From Rotaria macrura (taxonomy: Eukaryota; Rotifera; Eurotatoria; Philodinida; Philodinidae), in NCBI GenBank assembly GCA_900239685.1, contig OENT01000069.1, positions 124,001-188,000 on the forward strand: DNA of 64,000 bases, written 5' to 3'. Below the pieces are notes generated by a model that was not told the origin of the DNA, made no database searches, and saw only the letters and a list, made by a program, of their open reading frames with translations. The position numbers were made by a program, and so were the translations under genes. The first letter of the stretch is position 1, and every line of letters starts with the position of its first letter. Below, piece after piece: positions 12,001 to 23,694 of the stretch.

Positions 12001-15000
12001 ATGTTTCTCAAAAAGCTTCTAGCTCGTTTAAAGGAAATTTTCAATTGAAATTTTAGCAAAGAAAATATGTGCAAACATTGATTGAACTCTATGATTGTCT
12101 CACATCAATCATTAGCGGATAGTTGTCGACAACAGATAATAACAATCGAATCATTCAATTTCAGTTTAGTTTATTTTCTAAATTCTACAAAACAGTAGGA
12201 TAATATCTTGTTAATTGGTTAAATCAATTTTTCCACGAGTCCTGACAGCTATTGAGACACCAATCAAATTGAAGAGACTTGTGCCCGTGATTATTTTATT
12301 TTAATTTTATCTTAGTGCAAAGTCATCAAGTAGATCACGCATATCGTTTGTTCTCCAGCATCGTCAAGAAATCCAATCCAATATATGCTGCCATGATGAA
12401 AGGTACATCTTTTGTTTCCAATCATGTTATCGTAGATTTTTTTTTAAAACTAGGTCTTATTACGAATGGACAAGCGGAGAAAGCGCTTGATTTATTCGAT
12501 GAGATGACCATTGAACCAGATGGTGTGACGTTAGTTGTTCTACTTAACGCATGCGTTAAAACGGGTAATGAACGAGCTATTCAAGTTGGAAGAGAACTCC
12601 TACGGAACATGTCAAGTCATTACCAAAATAATACATTCGTTTTAAACTCAGCAATAAACATGCTGATGAAGTTTGCCGATGTTCAAGCCGCTGAAAGGAT
12701 TTACAGTTTAATTAAAAACAAAGATGTTTACACTTACGGCGTGATGATGAAAGGTTGCTGATTTCTTGACTCACTTTCTTTTTCTTATGTTCTGCGATTG
12801 AGAATTCAGGTTATGCTGAAAATAAACAATTTGACAAGGTTATCGATTTATATGAACAGATGAATTTCAAAGGAGATCACGTTATTGACATAATTGTTTT
12901 GAATGCGTGTGCACAAGATCCAAATGATCGGGCTCAGCGCATTGGACAACGAATTCTTCGACAAATACCAAATACTTGTCCGGATAAAAATGTTTTGTTA
13001 ACTTCAGGATTAAACATGTTCATGAAAATCGGCAACGTGAACTCGGGGGAAACCCTTTTCCGAGCTATGAAAACGAGAGATGCTGTCGCTTATGGTGCTC
13101 TTATGCAAGGCTATCGAATCAATGGTCAACCATTAAAATGTTTAGAAGCTTTCGAAGAACTCAAGCAAGACAATTTAGTTGCTGATGAGATCATATTTAG
13201 CATTCTCTTTGGCGCATGTTCAGATATTGGTATTTTATCGAAATCTAGATCTATTTTCGACCAAATGCCTTCACATTTCCAAAGTCGGCAACGTATTCAA
13301 AATGTATTGATTAATATGTGGGTAAGTCATATTAAAATAACTTCGCCTGGAATGAAAATATCTGCTGTTAGTGAAATATTTTCTAATAGTTTTCTACATG
13401 AACGAGGGACTTTTCAATATGAATGACACGAAAACGTATAAATTATTTTGACAATTCACAAGTTCTAGGGAATAGTTGTCAAAGGCTTAAACTTATGCCG
13501 AATACCAATGCCGTTCATATTAGGAACAGGAAACGATCCACATGTTAAAATTGACATTTATTATTAGAAACCAATCGATTTCGTTAGCGAAACATGCAAA
13601 TTTCGATCTAATTTCGAAATAAAAAAGTCTTCTTCATCGATTAACGAATATCATGTAAAGCTGAAATGCTTTCGGGATTTTCAAAACTCGTAGCACTAGT
13701 CTTAACAGCAGCTTCTTTTTTCTTATGATAAATATTTCTATTCATAAGACGAAACTGGAAGATGAAACCATCCGTCATCGGATACGCACCTCGAAAGCTC
13801 AAGTGTAGCTTGTCTGGGGCATTGAAGTTCGAAGCAGCACGCTTCGACCGATCAAACGTTCTTAGTCGAGAGGATGAAAATAAAAACGATTTCTCCAACA
13901 GCCGTCTCATTCTCTAGCCGTCGAAACCCGTCCCGCCAATAAGAATGAGAATATGAGAACAAGGGTAATTTCAATAAACAGTCGACGAACAACTCAACTG
14001 AATACGATCTGTTTTCTTTTCAGAAAGTTACATTTTTAATTCACAGACGAATCCTACTTTCACATTAACCTTTGATAATAATTCCAAAATAAGTTGAAAA
14101 ATTTTTAACAGAAAAGAAAACAACATTTTCAAATGTTTTACTAATAACTTGGTTTTTCCATGTGTTTCACATGCCATGTAGACATTTTAATTCATGAACA
14201 TGCCGTTTAATAAAATCTTGTTCGTTGAAAAAGTTCTTTTCTCTCTCAACATTATCCGTTACGATTATTGTGCTGCTAGCGTCGCTTTGGATTCAGATAT
14301 AACTTGTAGTCTTTATTCGTTTTATGCCAAAGACGTAGAAAATTATGAAACGAAAAACAAAATGAGTCCAATATTGACCAGTCATCTAACGCAGGCTAAT
14401 GAAGGAGACATTTACAAATCTGTTTTCGAAAAAATTTCACGAAATCAAACTTAAACCAATCACTTCAAAGGATTTTTATGCTCGGCGCACTTCTCGTCGA
14501 GCAGTCGACATGACTCCTACGATATATCTTACATTCACTCGAGTTCTCACAATACGGTGACTATAGAGGAGGTTGAAAGCGAAAAAGAGCGAACAAAATA
14601 ATGAATACTAATCATGTTTTCGAGCGCCCATCTCACACCCATCGTTTGCTTGTTGTTGTTTGCTAAGGATTCCTTTGAAGTAAAGCAGACAACTTGAAAG
14701 TCATAAAATGCGATTTGTCACCGCTTTTTATTCTGAATTCAAAATACAACGATAGTTGTATTTCAAAACTTATTCACGAAATAATTTATTATAAAATTTG
14801 ATTTTTTCAACCAAAGATAAATTTCCGTTTTCATCAAAGTGATTAATTCTAACTGTGTGACTCATATGTTCTATTAAATTTCGTTAATAGAAGATGACAG
14901 CTCATTTCTGAACTGATAGAAATAAAGTGCGGGCTTGTTTTTTTTACATCTATCACCGCCCTCGTAATTATGACGCAAGACTTTAGTCATATTGCATTGG

Positions 15001-16819
15001 GGAGATCTTTGTTTCGAATAAACAAATGACAATAATATACAACTCACTAGTTTTCCATCAACAAGCGATTTATCAGTTTAAAGAGTTTTCCCGCTGGTGA
15101 AAACACTTTGTCATTATTCTTCAAAGTATTTACTCTGAAGATCAGAATTTCACAAGCTGCCCACGTAGAGAAGCGAATTTCTTAGTAGCGGGAGAAATTC
15201 TTCGATAAATGTACATTAGTTAACAATCGAAGATAGTCTGAATCTGAATAGAGTGACTATTTTATTTTGCTTGGCAACGTATGCCGATCTATCTAAATAG
15301 TTCATCGTTGATACCTGGAATTTTTTATTTAGATTAATATTCAATGGTGAAATCCATCGAGTGTTGTATCGTTGCATCGATTAGATTTTCTCGACTGCGA
15401 AAACGATTTGAGACTGAATTTTTTCTTCCACAAACTCTTTTTACGAAAACTTTATGAATATTTCCAATGAACTGACTCGACTTTGAAACATGGAATGCGT
15501 TGTTTGAGCCACTTAACTTTCGTTTATATTTCCTCACATATAGGGCAAATCTGGTTCGGTTGATCAAGCACTCAATGTATTCAAATCAGTTGCTAATCCT
15601 AATATAATAACGTATACTTCAATGAGTAAATAACGCAAACATCTATTTTCTAAGATTATTTTCGTAATATTCTAGTAAATGGATTCGGACTTAATGGAAT
15701 GGGTGCGGAAGCTATTGACTTATATAGACAAATTCCAATTGACGAACGTAATGAAGTGCCACATATTTGTGCTTTAAATGCTTGCTCTCATTCGGCACTT
15801 CTCCATGACGCTCAAACTATTTTCAATGATATTGAAAGTAAAACTGAAAAAATTATTACTATTATGGTGATTTGATTTCAACAATGAATAATACGAGACA
15901 CAGTTATTTCTTCTTCACTTAAGGTTGATTGTTTGAGCCGGTTGTTTTTATTCGATGAAGCACAACATTTGATTGATAACTATGAAAAATCGCATCGTCC
16001 TAGCGTTGTTATGTATAGTAAGTAGTTACCTTCTAGTTAATTGATTATATACTTGGTTATTTATCTGAGTGGCCGTGCTATCTGGTTTACGTAACCAACG
16101 TAGTATTCATTTATCGGAAAAGATATATCATCGAATGAAATCTGTATTTCCGACGGACAAACAATTTCTGATATCCGGTGCGATCCTTCTTGCAAACGTC
16201 TATTCATCTTTGGGAGAACATGAACGAGGAAGAGACTTTCGATCGAATCAAATACGAGAATTAAAAGAAAAGGTCAACGTAGGATTATCGTGGACTGAAG
16301 TCAATGGAGAATTAGTGGTAAAAACTTTTCGTCGATGAACATTAGCATAGTCAAGACATTTCACGAGCTCGTGCATCTTTTAGCAATTCAAGGCTCACGA
16401 TCATTCTCATCCAAGATCATCAGAAATTTATGACGAACTCGATCGGTTATCTGCTGACTTGCTTGAACATGGCTTTGAATTTGACTCAAGTTGGATAACT
16501 CGGCCAATGCAAGAATATGAAAGTGTTCAGTCGGTTCTATGTGGCCATAGTGAGAAATTAGCGATGGCATTTAACTTCATTCAACGACCTATTCCATCGA
16601 TTATTCAAATCACAAATAATCTTCGTATTTGTGGAGACTGTCGTCAGTGAATCACATTCGTGTCTATGATTTTGAATAATTCATCGTTGCCTTTTCTTTT
16701 CAGATGAAGCTACGAAGTTAATCGCAAAAATTCGACAACGTGACATAATTATTCGTGATAGTAATCGCATTCATCATTTCCATTCGAATGGAAACTGTTC
16801 ATGTCAAGGCCATTTTTGA
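9078..16819 (+). CDS. DYW-type pentatricopeptide repeat protein, plant-like RNA-editing factor (10 exons)
   Basis: PLS-class PPR proteins bind organellar RNA, and their DYW domain deaminates C to U. Exons 9078-9405, 12316-12402, 12454-12753, 12810-13321, 15544-15625, 15676-15866, 15924-16017, 16070-16317, 16384-16642 and 16704-16819 join in phase to 738 residues. Repeats show typical helix pairs (AEKALDLFDEM, MLMKFADVQAAERIY, MWGKSGSVDQALNVF). The E-region follows (VDCLSRLFLFDEAQHLI, then GLSWTEVNGELVQFKAHD and SHPRSSEIYDEL). The DYW domain has CGHSEKLAMAF (His669, Glu671), then NLRICGDCHEATK (Cys697, Cys700) and IIIRDSNRIHHF. It ends CSCQGHF rather than DYW. The splice at 16642 restores the conserved His of CGDCH. 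Introns 1 and 4 are 2.9 and 2.2 kb; the others are about 50-120 bp. An AATAAA lies at 16855. Mitochondrial targeting is likely but the presequence is not decisive. Confidence 0.93.
9406..12315 (+). other. Intron 1 of the PPR-DYW gene (2.9 kb)
   Basis: Runs from donor GTAAGA to acceptor TTATCTTAG in phase 1. No gene with recognisable motifs is seen inside. It contains the hairpin at 11,199-11,255. GAGGTGT- and TGTCAAAGG-type words are shared between 10,715-10,760 and the hairpin, which suggests an old inserted element. Confidence 0.6.
11199..11255. repeat. Long-stem hairpin in a PPR intron
   Basis: ATCAGAGGTGTGTCCACA (11199-11216) pairs with TGTGGACACCTCTGAT (11240-11255) around a 23-base loop. 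The only imperfection is one bulge of two bases in the left arm. Likely an inverted-repeat end or core of a degraded mobile element, not a terminator. Confidence 0.75.
13322..15543 (+). other. Intron 4 of the PPR-DYW gene (2.2 kb)
   Basis: Runs from donor GTAAGT after MW to the acceptor ATATAG before GKSGSVDQAL, in phase 0. A possible small minus-strand gene (13,641-13,910) and an unrecognised plus-strand open frame of 86 codons (14,194-14,454) lie inside. Confidence 0.6.
13641..13910 (-). CDS. Possible nested small protein with presequence-like N-terminus
   Basis: An uninterrupted ATG-to-stop frame of 89 codons lies on the opposite strand within PPR intron 4. The first 25 residues (MRRLLEKSFLFSSSRLRTFD...) are rich in Arg, Ser and Leu with no acidic run, as in mitochondrial targeting peptides. 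The body contains FRGAYPMTDGF and a basic KKKEAAVK stretch. I do not recognise the family. The position inside a host intron and the lack of an evident intron leave open a chance open frame. Confidence 0.35.
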   Translation of the reverse strand: MRRLLEKSFLFSSSRLRTFDRSKRAASNFNAPDKLHLSFRGAYPMTDGFIFQFRLMNRNIYHKKKEAAVKTSATSFENPESISALHDIR

Positions 16820-16854
16820 CTTTCCTGTATCGAAATATAAACGCTCAACGATCG

Positions 16855-16860
16855 AATAAA
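16855..16860 (+). promoter_or_regulatory. Candidate polyadenylation signal of the PPR-DYW gene
   Basis: AATAAA begins 36 bases after the stop codon and is followed by T-rich sequence. Confidence 0.55.
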
Positions 16861-18300
16861 CTTTATTGTTTGTTTATCAGCAACTGAGACATCTCGGAGA
16901 ACGTTCGCTTAATTTATTCGACGAAGCATTCTCTGCCTTACGGAACTGCTTATTTTGTTTTTCACATGAAGTTAGAGGAAATCTTTCAAGGGTACAACCA
17001 AAAAATGTAACCGTCTGTTATTCTCTACTCTTTCAACGCTGATGTGCAGTGGAATAAAATCGAAGTAGTTATTGGTGTGTCCCGGTTAAGTATGGCTTCA
17101 AAATAATTATGGATACAGTCTCTTGGACATTTCATAAATCAACATGGAAGGACACTATCGAATCCAGTGTTTCACAAAAGCTGCATTACAAGAATGTGGA
17201 GAAGAAAATTCATTGTCATATAATCGTTGAGGATGTTAATAACAGTAGAGTGCGTGCACTTCTCAAACTGGATGTCACTCTAAATGAATATGATGTTACT
17301 GAAGAAGTCAAGACGTAATTTGGTTTCTATATTGGTAACTTATATGTATTTCAAAGAACTGTGTGTATCTTACTCGACAATAACTGTTTGGCACCACCAG
17401 TAGACATCTATTTTGTACACGAATAGAATAGAATTACAAGAATAGTTAAGCCGTACTCGACAACGTTGCCACTCATTTGGTTCTGAAATTGAAAGCCCAG
17501 CACATACCATGTCACTAGTTTTGTTTTTGTGTAATGTCACTCGCACAGAATCTACACTTCTCTACCGTTTGCTGATCCGAATGCGATGCTTAATTGTTGC
17601 TAGACGTGATGCATCCTATCCCGCCAATGGCTCATTCGGATATCGTGGGGCACACGTCGAAAATGCATTGCACACAAATTCATAGACGGACGAATCGAAG
17701 ACTCTCTGAATAGTTGATTACGAACAGGAGTGGAATACTCCTTGGTCTACATACGCATATGGAAAGACGTATTGATCCTTTATCAAAGTGGCCAATTAGT
17801 ACTTCATCTGGAATCTCATGACCGTACGAAGCTTTTGACCTGTTTTAATGATAAAGCAAACAAGAACTTTATCTATGATTATCGCAAGATATTTATGCAG
17901 ATGTTAAGTCTTTTGGACACTGATCAGTCATATTGACTATTGGGAACTATGTAGGGTGTTGGTGTAGATTCGTCTGATCGAATTGAGAAGCACATAGAAC
18001 CCCCTCCCTTTACACAACCTATGTGACAAAGACTTTTGATTGGCCATCGTAAACCCCTCTGTAACGGCACTGTGTGTCGTTGCTTACAATTGTTTGGTCA
18101 TTATCTGATGACTTCTCTATCTTGCTCTCCTTCTTAGAATCTATTTTCTACATACAAGAAAAATACCAACTTTTTCTCTCGCGCTCTTATTCATAATAAA
18201 ATAACAACTTGTTATTATTAAGTCGTTTCTTTCTTTCGGTGTGCCTGGTACTGTTATTGTTCAACTGACATTGAGATAACCATTAACATCTAAAGTTATA
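16861..18300. other. Intergenic region without recognised genes
   Basis: Short plus-strand open frames at 17,109-17,318 (69 codons) and 17,730-17,936 (68 codons) have protein-like composition, but no family motif and no matching neighbours in frame. They may be relics of a mobile element. Not called as genes. Confidence 0.4.
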
Positions 18301-19611
18301 TCATCTCACCCTCCCCAGAATTAAAGGCCATGTCCTTCTATTATGGAAATTCACATCACTCGTCTTGAGGTGGCCTTGTAATGCAATATTTTTTAGTAGA
18401 AACTTGCTAGTTTTTTCGTCACTAACTAATTTGATGCGCTCGAGCTCTATAACTAAAAATTCAAATATGCGGAGTTTTTTGAAGCGGTTGATAGCTGCGA
18501 TACGGCTCTTGTGATTGATTTGCAAGTAAATATTTTCACGTGTATTTCATGTGAATTCACGTTTTATTTTCTCTCTTGAACAGAGCATATAATTTTCATA
18601 AAGTCGAAAAGCATTGAAAATCAAACATCAGGCATTCATCTGATAGGGTTTCAGAAATTCTGTTCATTTTCATCCTTCAAGAGCTTTGTTTTCTAGTCTC
18701 CATTGGCACTCATTTCTATATGATTAGTAGAATTCACATTTAAATAATTATGTTAGAGAACAAGTACATTTAAACGACGTTCAATATTCCAGAAATACTT
18801 ATTATTGGGCACCAATCTGCTGAACTTCAGGGCTATTTCTCATCATCAATGAGATGCAGTTGCTGTAGGGGCTTATCGTATTAAATCAGGAGACGTCTCT
18901 ATTTCTCGTGTGAATCCGAGTTGAATACAGCGACGTATCTAGATGGGGGATTAGGAATCAGTACCCCGGAAAAGATCTAAATTCCTGAAGCAAAATACGG
19001 ACTGATTATTTTCCCTAAGTTCAAAGTTACTGTCGTTTTGATAGAAGTTCCTCTTCAACTAATTTCTGATTGCGTCTTTGCTTGAATATCTCATAGTAAA
19101 TAGGGCTGTATTTAAAGCATACAATTGTGTATTTTTGACTGTTGATGCATTCTTGCTCTCTCTCTCTTTCTTCTAATTTCTTTTTTTCTGGTCGTCTTAT
19201 CTATTCTTCTTTACCAACATGAAGTTCACCACCTGCCAAAGCTTCAGACAACAGAGATTTTTATATTTAATCAGAAAGCATTCGATCAGATCGAAACAAA
19301 TCAATTAAATTTTAAAATAAGCAAACCAAACTCAGTTTAGTCATGAAGATTTTCAGAATATGAATACTTTTGTTTAGATATTTAGAGAAACTAAAACAAA
19401 ATACATTAGAAATCAAGCATGATCCTGAATGTTGCAAAATATTAGTAAAAATTTTAAAAACATTTTACAAGTTTCTGAACTATCAATAAATAAGCATGGC
19501 CTTCTCATGTAATTTTCGCATAAATGACTTTGAGATGGCTTTCTAATGGGGTGACCTTCTAATATGGGATGGCCTTCTATTCTATGAAGGAGTTTACAGT
19601 GTTGGGCACTG
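18301..19611. repeat. Possible degraded element with reiterated TGGCCTTCTAAT word
   Basis: Variants of AGGCCAT/TGGCCTTCTAAT occur near 18,331-18,345 and 18,371, and four times at 19,498-19,590. Read on the minus strand, the right end starts CAGTGCCC, which is hAT-like. No matching target duplication was found. Boundaries are tentative. Confidence 0.35.
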
Positions 19612-21180
19612 GAAACAGCAGAACAGTCAACAAGCTCAAATCCAAAATCGCGGACTTGATACATACAACAGGTTCAAAATGAGACATTTTGTACTGCCTT
19701 CACATCGGCTTTCGGATGCGAATTCTATTTTTGTAGCAAGAGTAGTAGCATTTTTCAAACCAGAAACATGTCGGCTGTGTATAGAACGTTTACTAGTTCG
19801 TCGACTCATATGTGAGACGACTATAGATGAGGCTGAATGAGGACATGAATCAGTTCACTAAGTTTTCCCTTATCGACCACCACGAGTCATTGAGGACTGC
19901 TAGCACTTATTGAGATGCGCATTTCAACACAAAATGCTTAGAACCACAACTCAATTTATGCAATATTTTGTGATAAAAAAATGACCGAATTTACCTATGA
20001 CGTGTCGGGTTCGTTTCAACTTTTAGAAGAAGTTTCATTAGCCCGAAGTGAAACGAGAATTTCTTCTCATATTAGCTGCTTGACATACATCTTCATAAGT
20101 TACAATGGAATATTATTTAAAAAGCAAAAATGATTATACGACCTGAAAAATGCAACGGCTAGCTACACATGCCATACGAGTTTTTCTTTATGTCAGGTGA
20201 CTTTTTTCCTCTCTGGAAAAGTTTTCTGTATGCAAAATTGAAATGAACGTTTCTTTGTTTTGCTCATTCGATTGAAATTTTCAAGACCTACAAAATACTG
20301 CAGTATGCGAAGTCCACGAATTATTGGCTTCTTGAAAATTGCCGTATCGCATGGCTCACGAGAGACAATTTTGTCTATTTATAATAAATTTTTAGCAGAT
20401 CTTGATCAGAAAATTTTAATTTATGAAAAAAATTAATAGGATGTTTAGAATCAATTCAAAAAAATTGAATTGATACTTGTCCAAGGGAAAAACACGTGAC
20501 TCTTCAAGTCCGTATTCCACCTTGACTTCACTTTTACTGGCTTACCCCTCAATTGTACTCAATTGTAATTCAGCGGTATTCAATTAGTAGCTCATGTTCG
20601 CAGAGAAAACGTAAAAGCATTTGTGATTGAATGTATTTCTGCATTATGTCCAAACTATATGGTCAACAATTATGCACTCGTTGCAAGCCGAATTCTCACG
20701 TGTGTTAAATTTTATAAACCGATGTTCAGTCTATCAAAGTCAGTCTGATAATAAAGCTTGCAAACTAACTCTTTCCTCGTCGAAGCTTAAATTGTAAGTG
20801 CCGTCAAAAACATAGGCTTCATTACTTGACAGGCTGCTGATAGTGCAAGCGGCATACGAATTTTTAAATACGATCTTGACATGGTCGATGTTTACACTTT
20901 AAGGGAATTACCATTTCCCAGAATTCTTTTCACTAAAGACTATTTTTGTTGAATTTCAACTTCACTGGGAGACTTTTTGCTTATTCCAATGAGATGAACC
21001 CACATCGTCACCGACACACTCAACCCATATGCAAGATCGTACCATCTGTTTGTTTGAGTAGGAAAACTTAATTGAAACCGATTTAACAAGTTATTGAATT
21101 AGCTTTTCGTTTTATTAATTTTGCTTCTTTTGATCCGTTAACCACATAAGAGCGTCATCTCATACATTGTTGCTAATGAT
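19612..21180. other. Intergenic region, nothing recognised
   Basis: AT-rich, with only short scattered open frames. No RNA gene, no repeat that I could pair, and no protein motif. Confidence 0.4.
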
Positions 21181-22150
21181 GAGTGCACCAAGCAAAATCA
21201 AAGTGCTCACTCCTCTCTGTGTTTTTAATTTGCACGCTGTTTTGCACTTTACTCGAAAAAGTAGAGTGCACGTGGTACACTCTATTATAACATTTTGCAC
21301 TTTGTTTTATATTTTAATTTACATTGGTTGTTTCATCTTTACAGTCAATTTTCTTGTTTATTATGTTCTTTGATTCATGCAAATGGTCTTTTCTTATGTA
21401 TACATGTACACAAAAGTCTGCAGTATTAGATATAAACCATTATTTCTTTTTTCTAGATACATTTATATGTTTGCACTTTGTTGCACTTTGATTCTTGAAA
21501 CGGAGTGCAACTGTTGCACTTTACTTCGAATTCGAATTGCCATTAGAAACGCTGGTACAAGTATCCTCAAGGTACTTTGCTTTATTTTGCAACGCAAAAG
21601 ATAGCACACTGTTCAAAAAACTTAAGCAGCTTCGATAATTTTCTTTTGCTCAAGGTGCTTAATTTTAAAAGCTCGCATGTCTTGACTTGACTCAGTGTTC
21701 CGAATGGAATTAGAAAAGAAAATGATTTCGTGCACTTTGTTTTATTGAGCAAAACGTATCGGTACACTTTACTTTTGTAACCAAAGGGTACCACAGTGTA
21801 TATATCGAAACTTACGGTATAATCTAGAAAAACACGAGTTCATTTTTATATCTCCTAACAAACTATTCGCTTCATGTTATAAGAGGAAAGAAAAAAAAAG
21901 GTGAATACTCCAAGAAAAAAAATATGAAAAGTAGCACTAGTCGATAGTAAAAATGCAAAACAAAGGTCGTATCGTGCAAAGTCAGCTTTTCACATTCACT
22001 GATATTAGAATTAACTCATATAAAAATAGATTTTTCGATAAAACGCAAAGTGTTCTGCGTACACTTTGTTTTTGTCAGCAGCGTGCAAAACAGCGTGTAC
22101 TTGAGACTTAGCAAGGGTTCTGTACACTTTGATTATGCTGGGTACACCTG
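21181..22150 (-). mobile_element. Non-autonomous DNA element, GTGCACTTT family, copy 2
   Basis: The left end GAGTGCACCAAGCAAAATCA and the right end read on the minus strand (CAGGTGTACCCAGCATAATC) align as imperfect terminal inverted repeats; both continue into AAAGTG. Inside, the word TGCACTTT(G/A) or TACACTTT(G/A) recurs about ten times. No transposase is seen. Flanks CTAATGAT and CTATTCGT agree at only five of eight positions, so target duplication is unproven. Copy 1 at 7,013 lies in the opposite orientation. Confidence 0.55.
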
Positions 22151-22591
22151 CTATTCGTACCGCTGACTTGACTGTTTCTAGATGAATCACAAATCACTTA
22201 TATGATCTCTATTTGAATAATTTGTAGCCAATCGATTTTCTCTATACGTGCCTCCATCATGGCGTCTATGGTGTCCCTTAAATTGTGCATTTCCCTACAA
22301 CGGTGCCCACAGAAGATCCAACAAAAGAAATGATGTAAATCTAACCAATCCAAAATCAGCATTCTTCTCTGTTGCGCGCAGTATGATTGAAAAAGAAACG
22401 GAGTTAACTATGGGTTTAATATGAACCAATCAGATGTACGACAGATGAAGAGTATGACATGACACAGATTAATTACTCAGCAGTGTTTATATGAGAACAA
22501 TGATTCATCATATACTTGTTTTTGAAATAATTTCTTCAGAGGCAGAAAGAACACCATTAAATAAATCGTACGTTTGATCTTGTTTTTCAGA
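22151..22591. other. 5' flank of the 22,592 gene
   Basis: About 440 bp containing the presumed promoter. The start ATG follows TTTTTCAG directly, so this could also be an acceptor site, with a non-coding first exon upstream. Confidence 0.4.
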
Positions 22592-23442
22592 ATGCTGTCA
22601 TTTATTCGTAAAAGATTTCCGTCAAAAGATCGAAGTAATGAACATCTTCAAAATATAAAAACGGATCATGCTCAACATGAACAGAAGGTATTTGCAGTCG
22701 TTGTTTTTCGCCTGAATAGAACGTGTTTGATTCATTTTGAAGTTTAAAATCCTAGTAAAACTTATCTATTGACTTTGTTTTTCTACTTGAACAAGAATGA
22801 AGACGATGATGCGAGAAAAACAAAACCTGCAAATGATTTAATTTTAAACAGAAATGAACATAAAAAGAAGAAAAAGAAGAAAGACAAAAAAGAACAATCT
22901 TCATCAAAATTCCATGAAAGTGTTTCCTCTTCGAACTCATCTCAAAATCTTCCACAAATAAATGTATCTTATTCAGATGTTGATTATTTTCCAATGATGC
23001 CTGGAGCTCTCTCTCAAACAAATAATCAGGACGATAGATCAAGAAATCATGGTAATTATTATTGATGAAAATTTTCTCTTTATCGATTTCAATGATGTTT
23101 TCTTTTCTTGCTGTGAAAGAGTGTTTGACCGATTGTTATATGAATTCATCTGAAAGTTTACAAATGAGAAATCATTTAAATTACGTCGAAACTTCACGTA
23201 TAAAATCGAGTACGTTTGAAATTCCAGTGATTGATTGTCGTCAAGAACAACAGAGGTTTAGTTACAAAGACGTTGATCACCAACGAACAAAAGCTCTTAG
23301 AGATGTTACAGTAGAACGAACTCAAAAGAAAAGTTGGTTTTTCATTTTCATTATTATCTGCGAAAATATTTGCGTGTTTTCCTTTTCTAGATTAGTTAAC
23401 GAAGTTTCATACTCTGTTCAGCAGTGCCATGACAATATTTAA
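22592..23442 (+). CDS. Unrecognised lysine-rich 203-residue protein
   Basis: Exons 22592-22687, 22796-23051, 23120-23332 and 23396-23442 join in phase to 203 residues. The N-terminus is MLSFIRKRFPSKDRSNEHL. Residues near 55-70 form a polylysine run (HKKKKKKKDKKEQ) followed by a serine-rich stretch. The C-terminal part contains FSYKDVDHQRTKALRDVTVE. That stretch faintly recalls the Y-x-x-[VI]-D-x-x-[RK]-T-x-A-L signatures of receptor docking proteins (DOK/FRS/IRS type). The resemblance is weak and I assign no function. No signal peptide or membrane segment. The last acceptor was chosen as the second of two AGs because the first gives a stop. AATAAA lies at 23544. Confidence 0.6.
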
Positions 23443-23543
23443 GTATTTATTTAATTAACATTCGATATTTGTTTTATTTATTGCATATTCATTGTGATAC
23501 TATCGACATTTTCTTTCCTTTTTTTGCATTCAGTATTTATTCG

Positions 23544-23549
23544 AATAAA
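23544..23549 (+). promoter_or_regulatory. Candidate polyadenylation signal
   Basis: AATAAA about 100 bases past the stop of the 22,592-23,442 gene. Confidence 0.4.
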
Positions 23550-23694
23550 ATATTCGTTAAAAATAAAAATCAATAAAAAAATATGCCACTCATTGTTTCT
23601 GTTCTACAAGTCTGCACAGCAAGTGAATCCTTTCAAAAAGTTTCATTCAAGCTTCTTCCAAGTTGGACTCATTCAATAGAACTTTACTCAACGC

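Noticed and set aside
17109..17936. Transposase relic after the PPR gene
   Set aside because: Protein-like composition only; no transposase motif could be identified in any frame.
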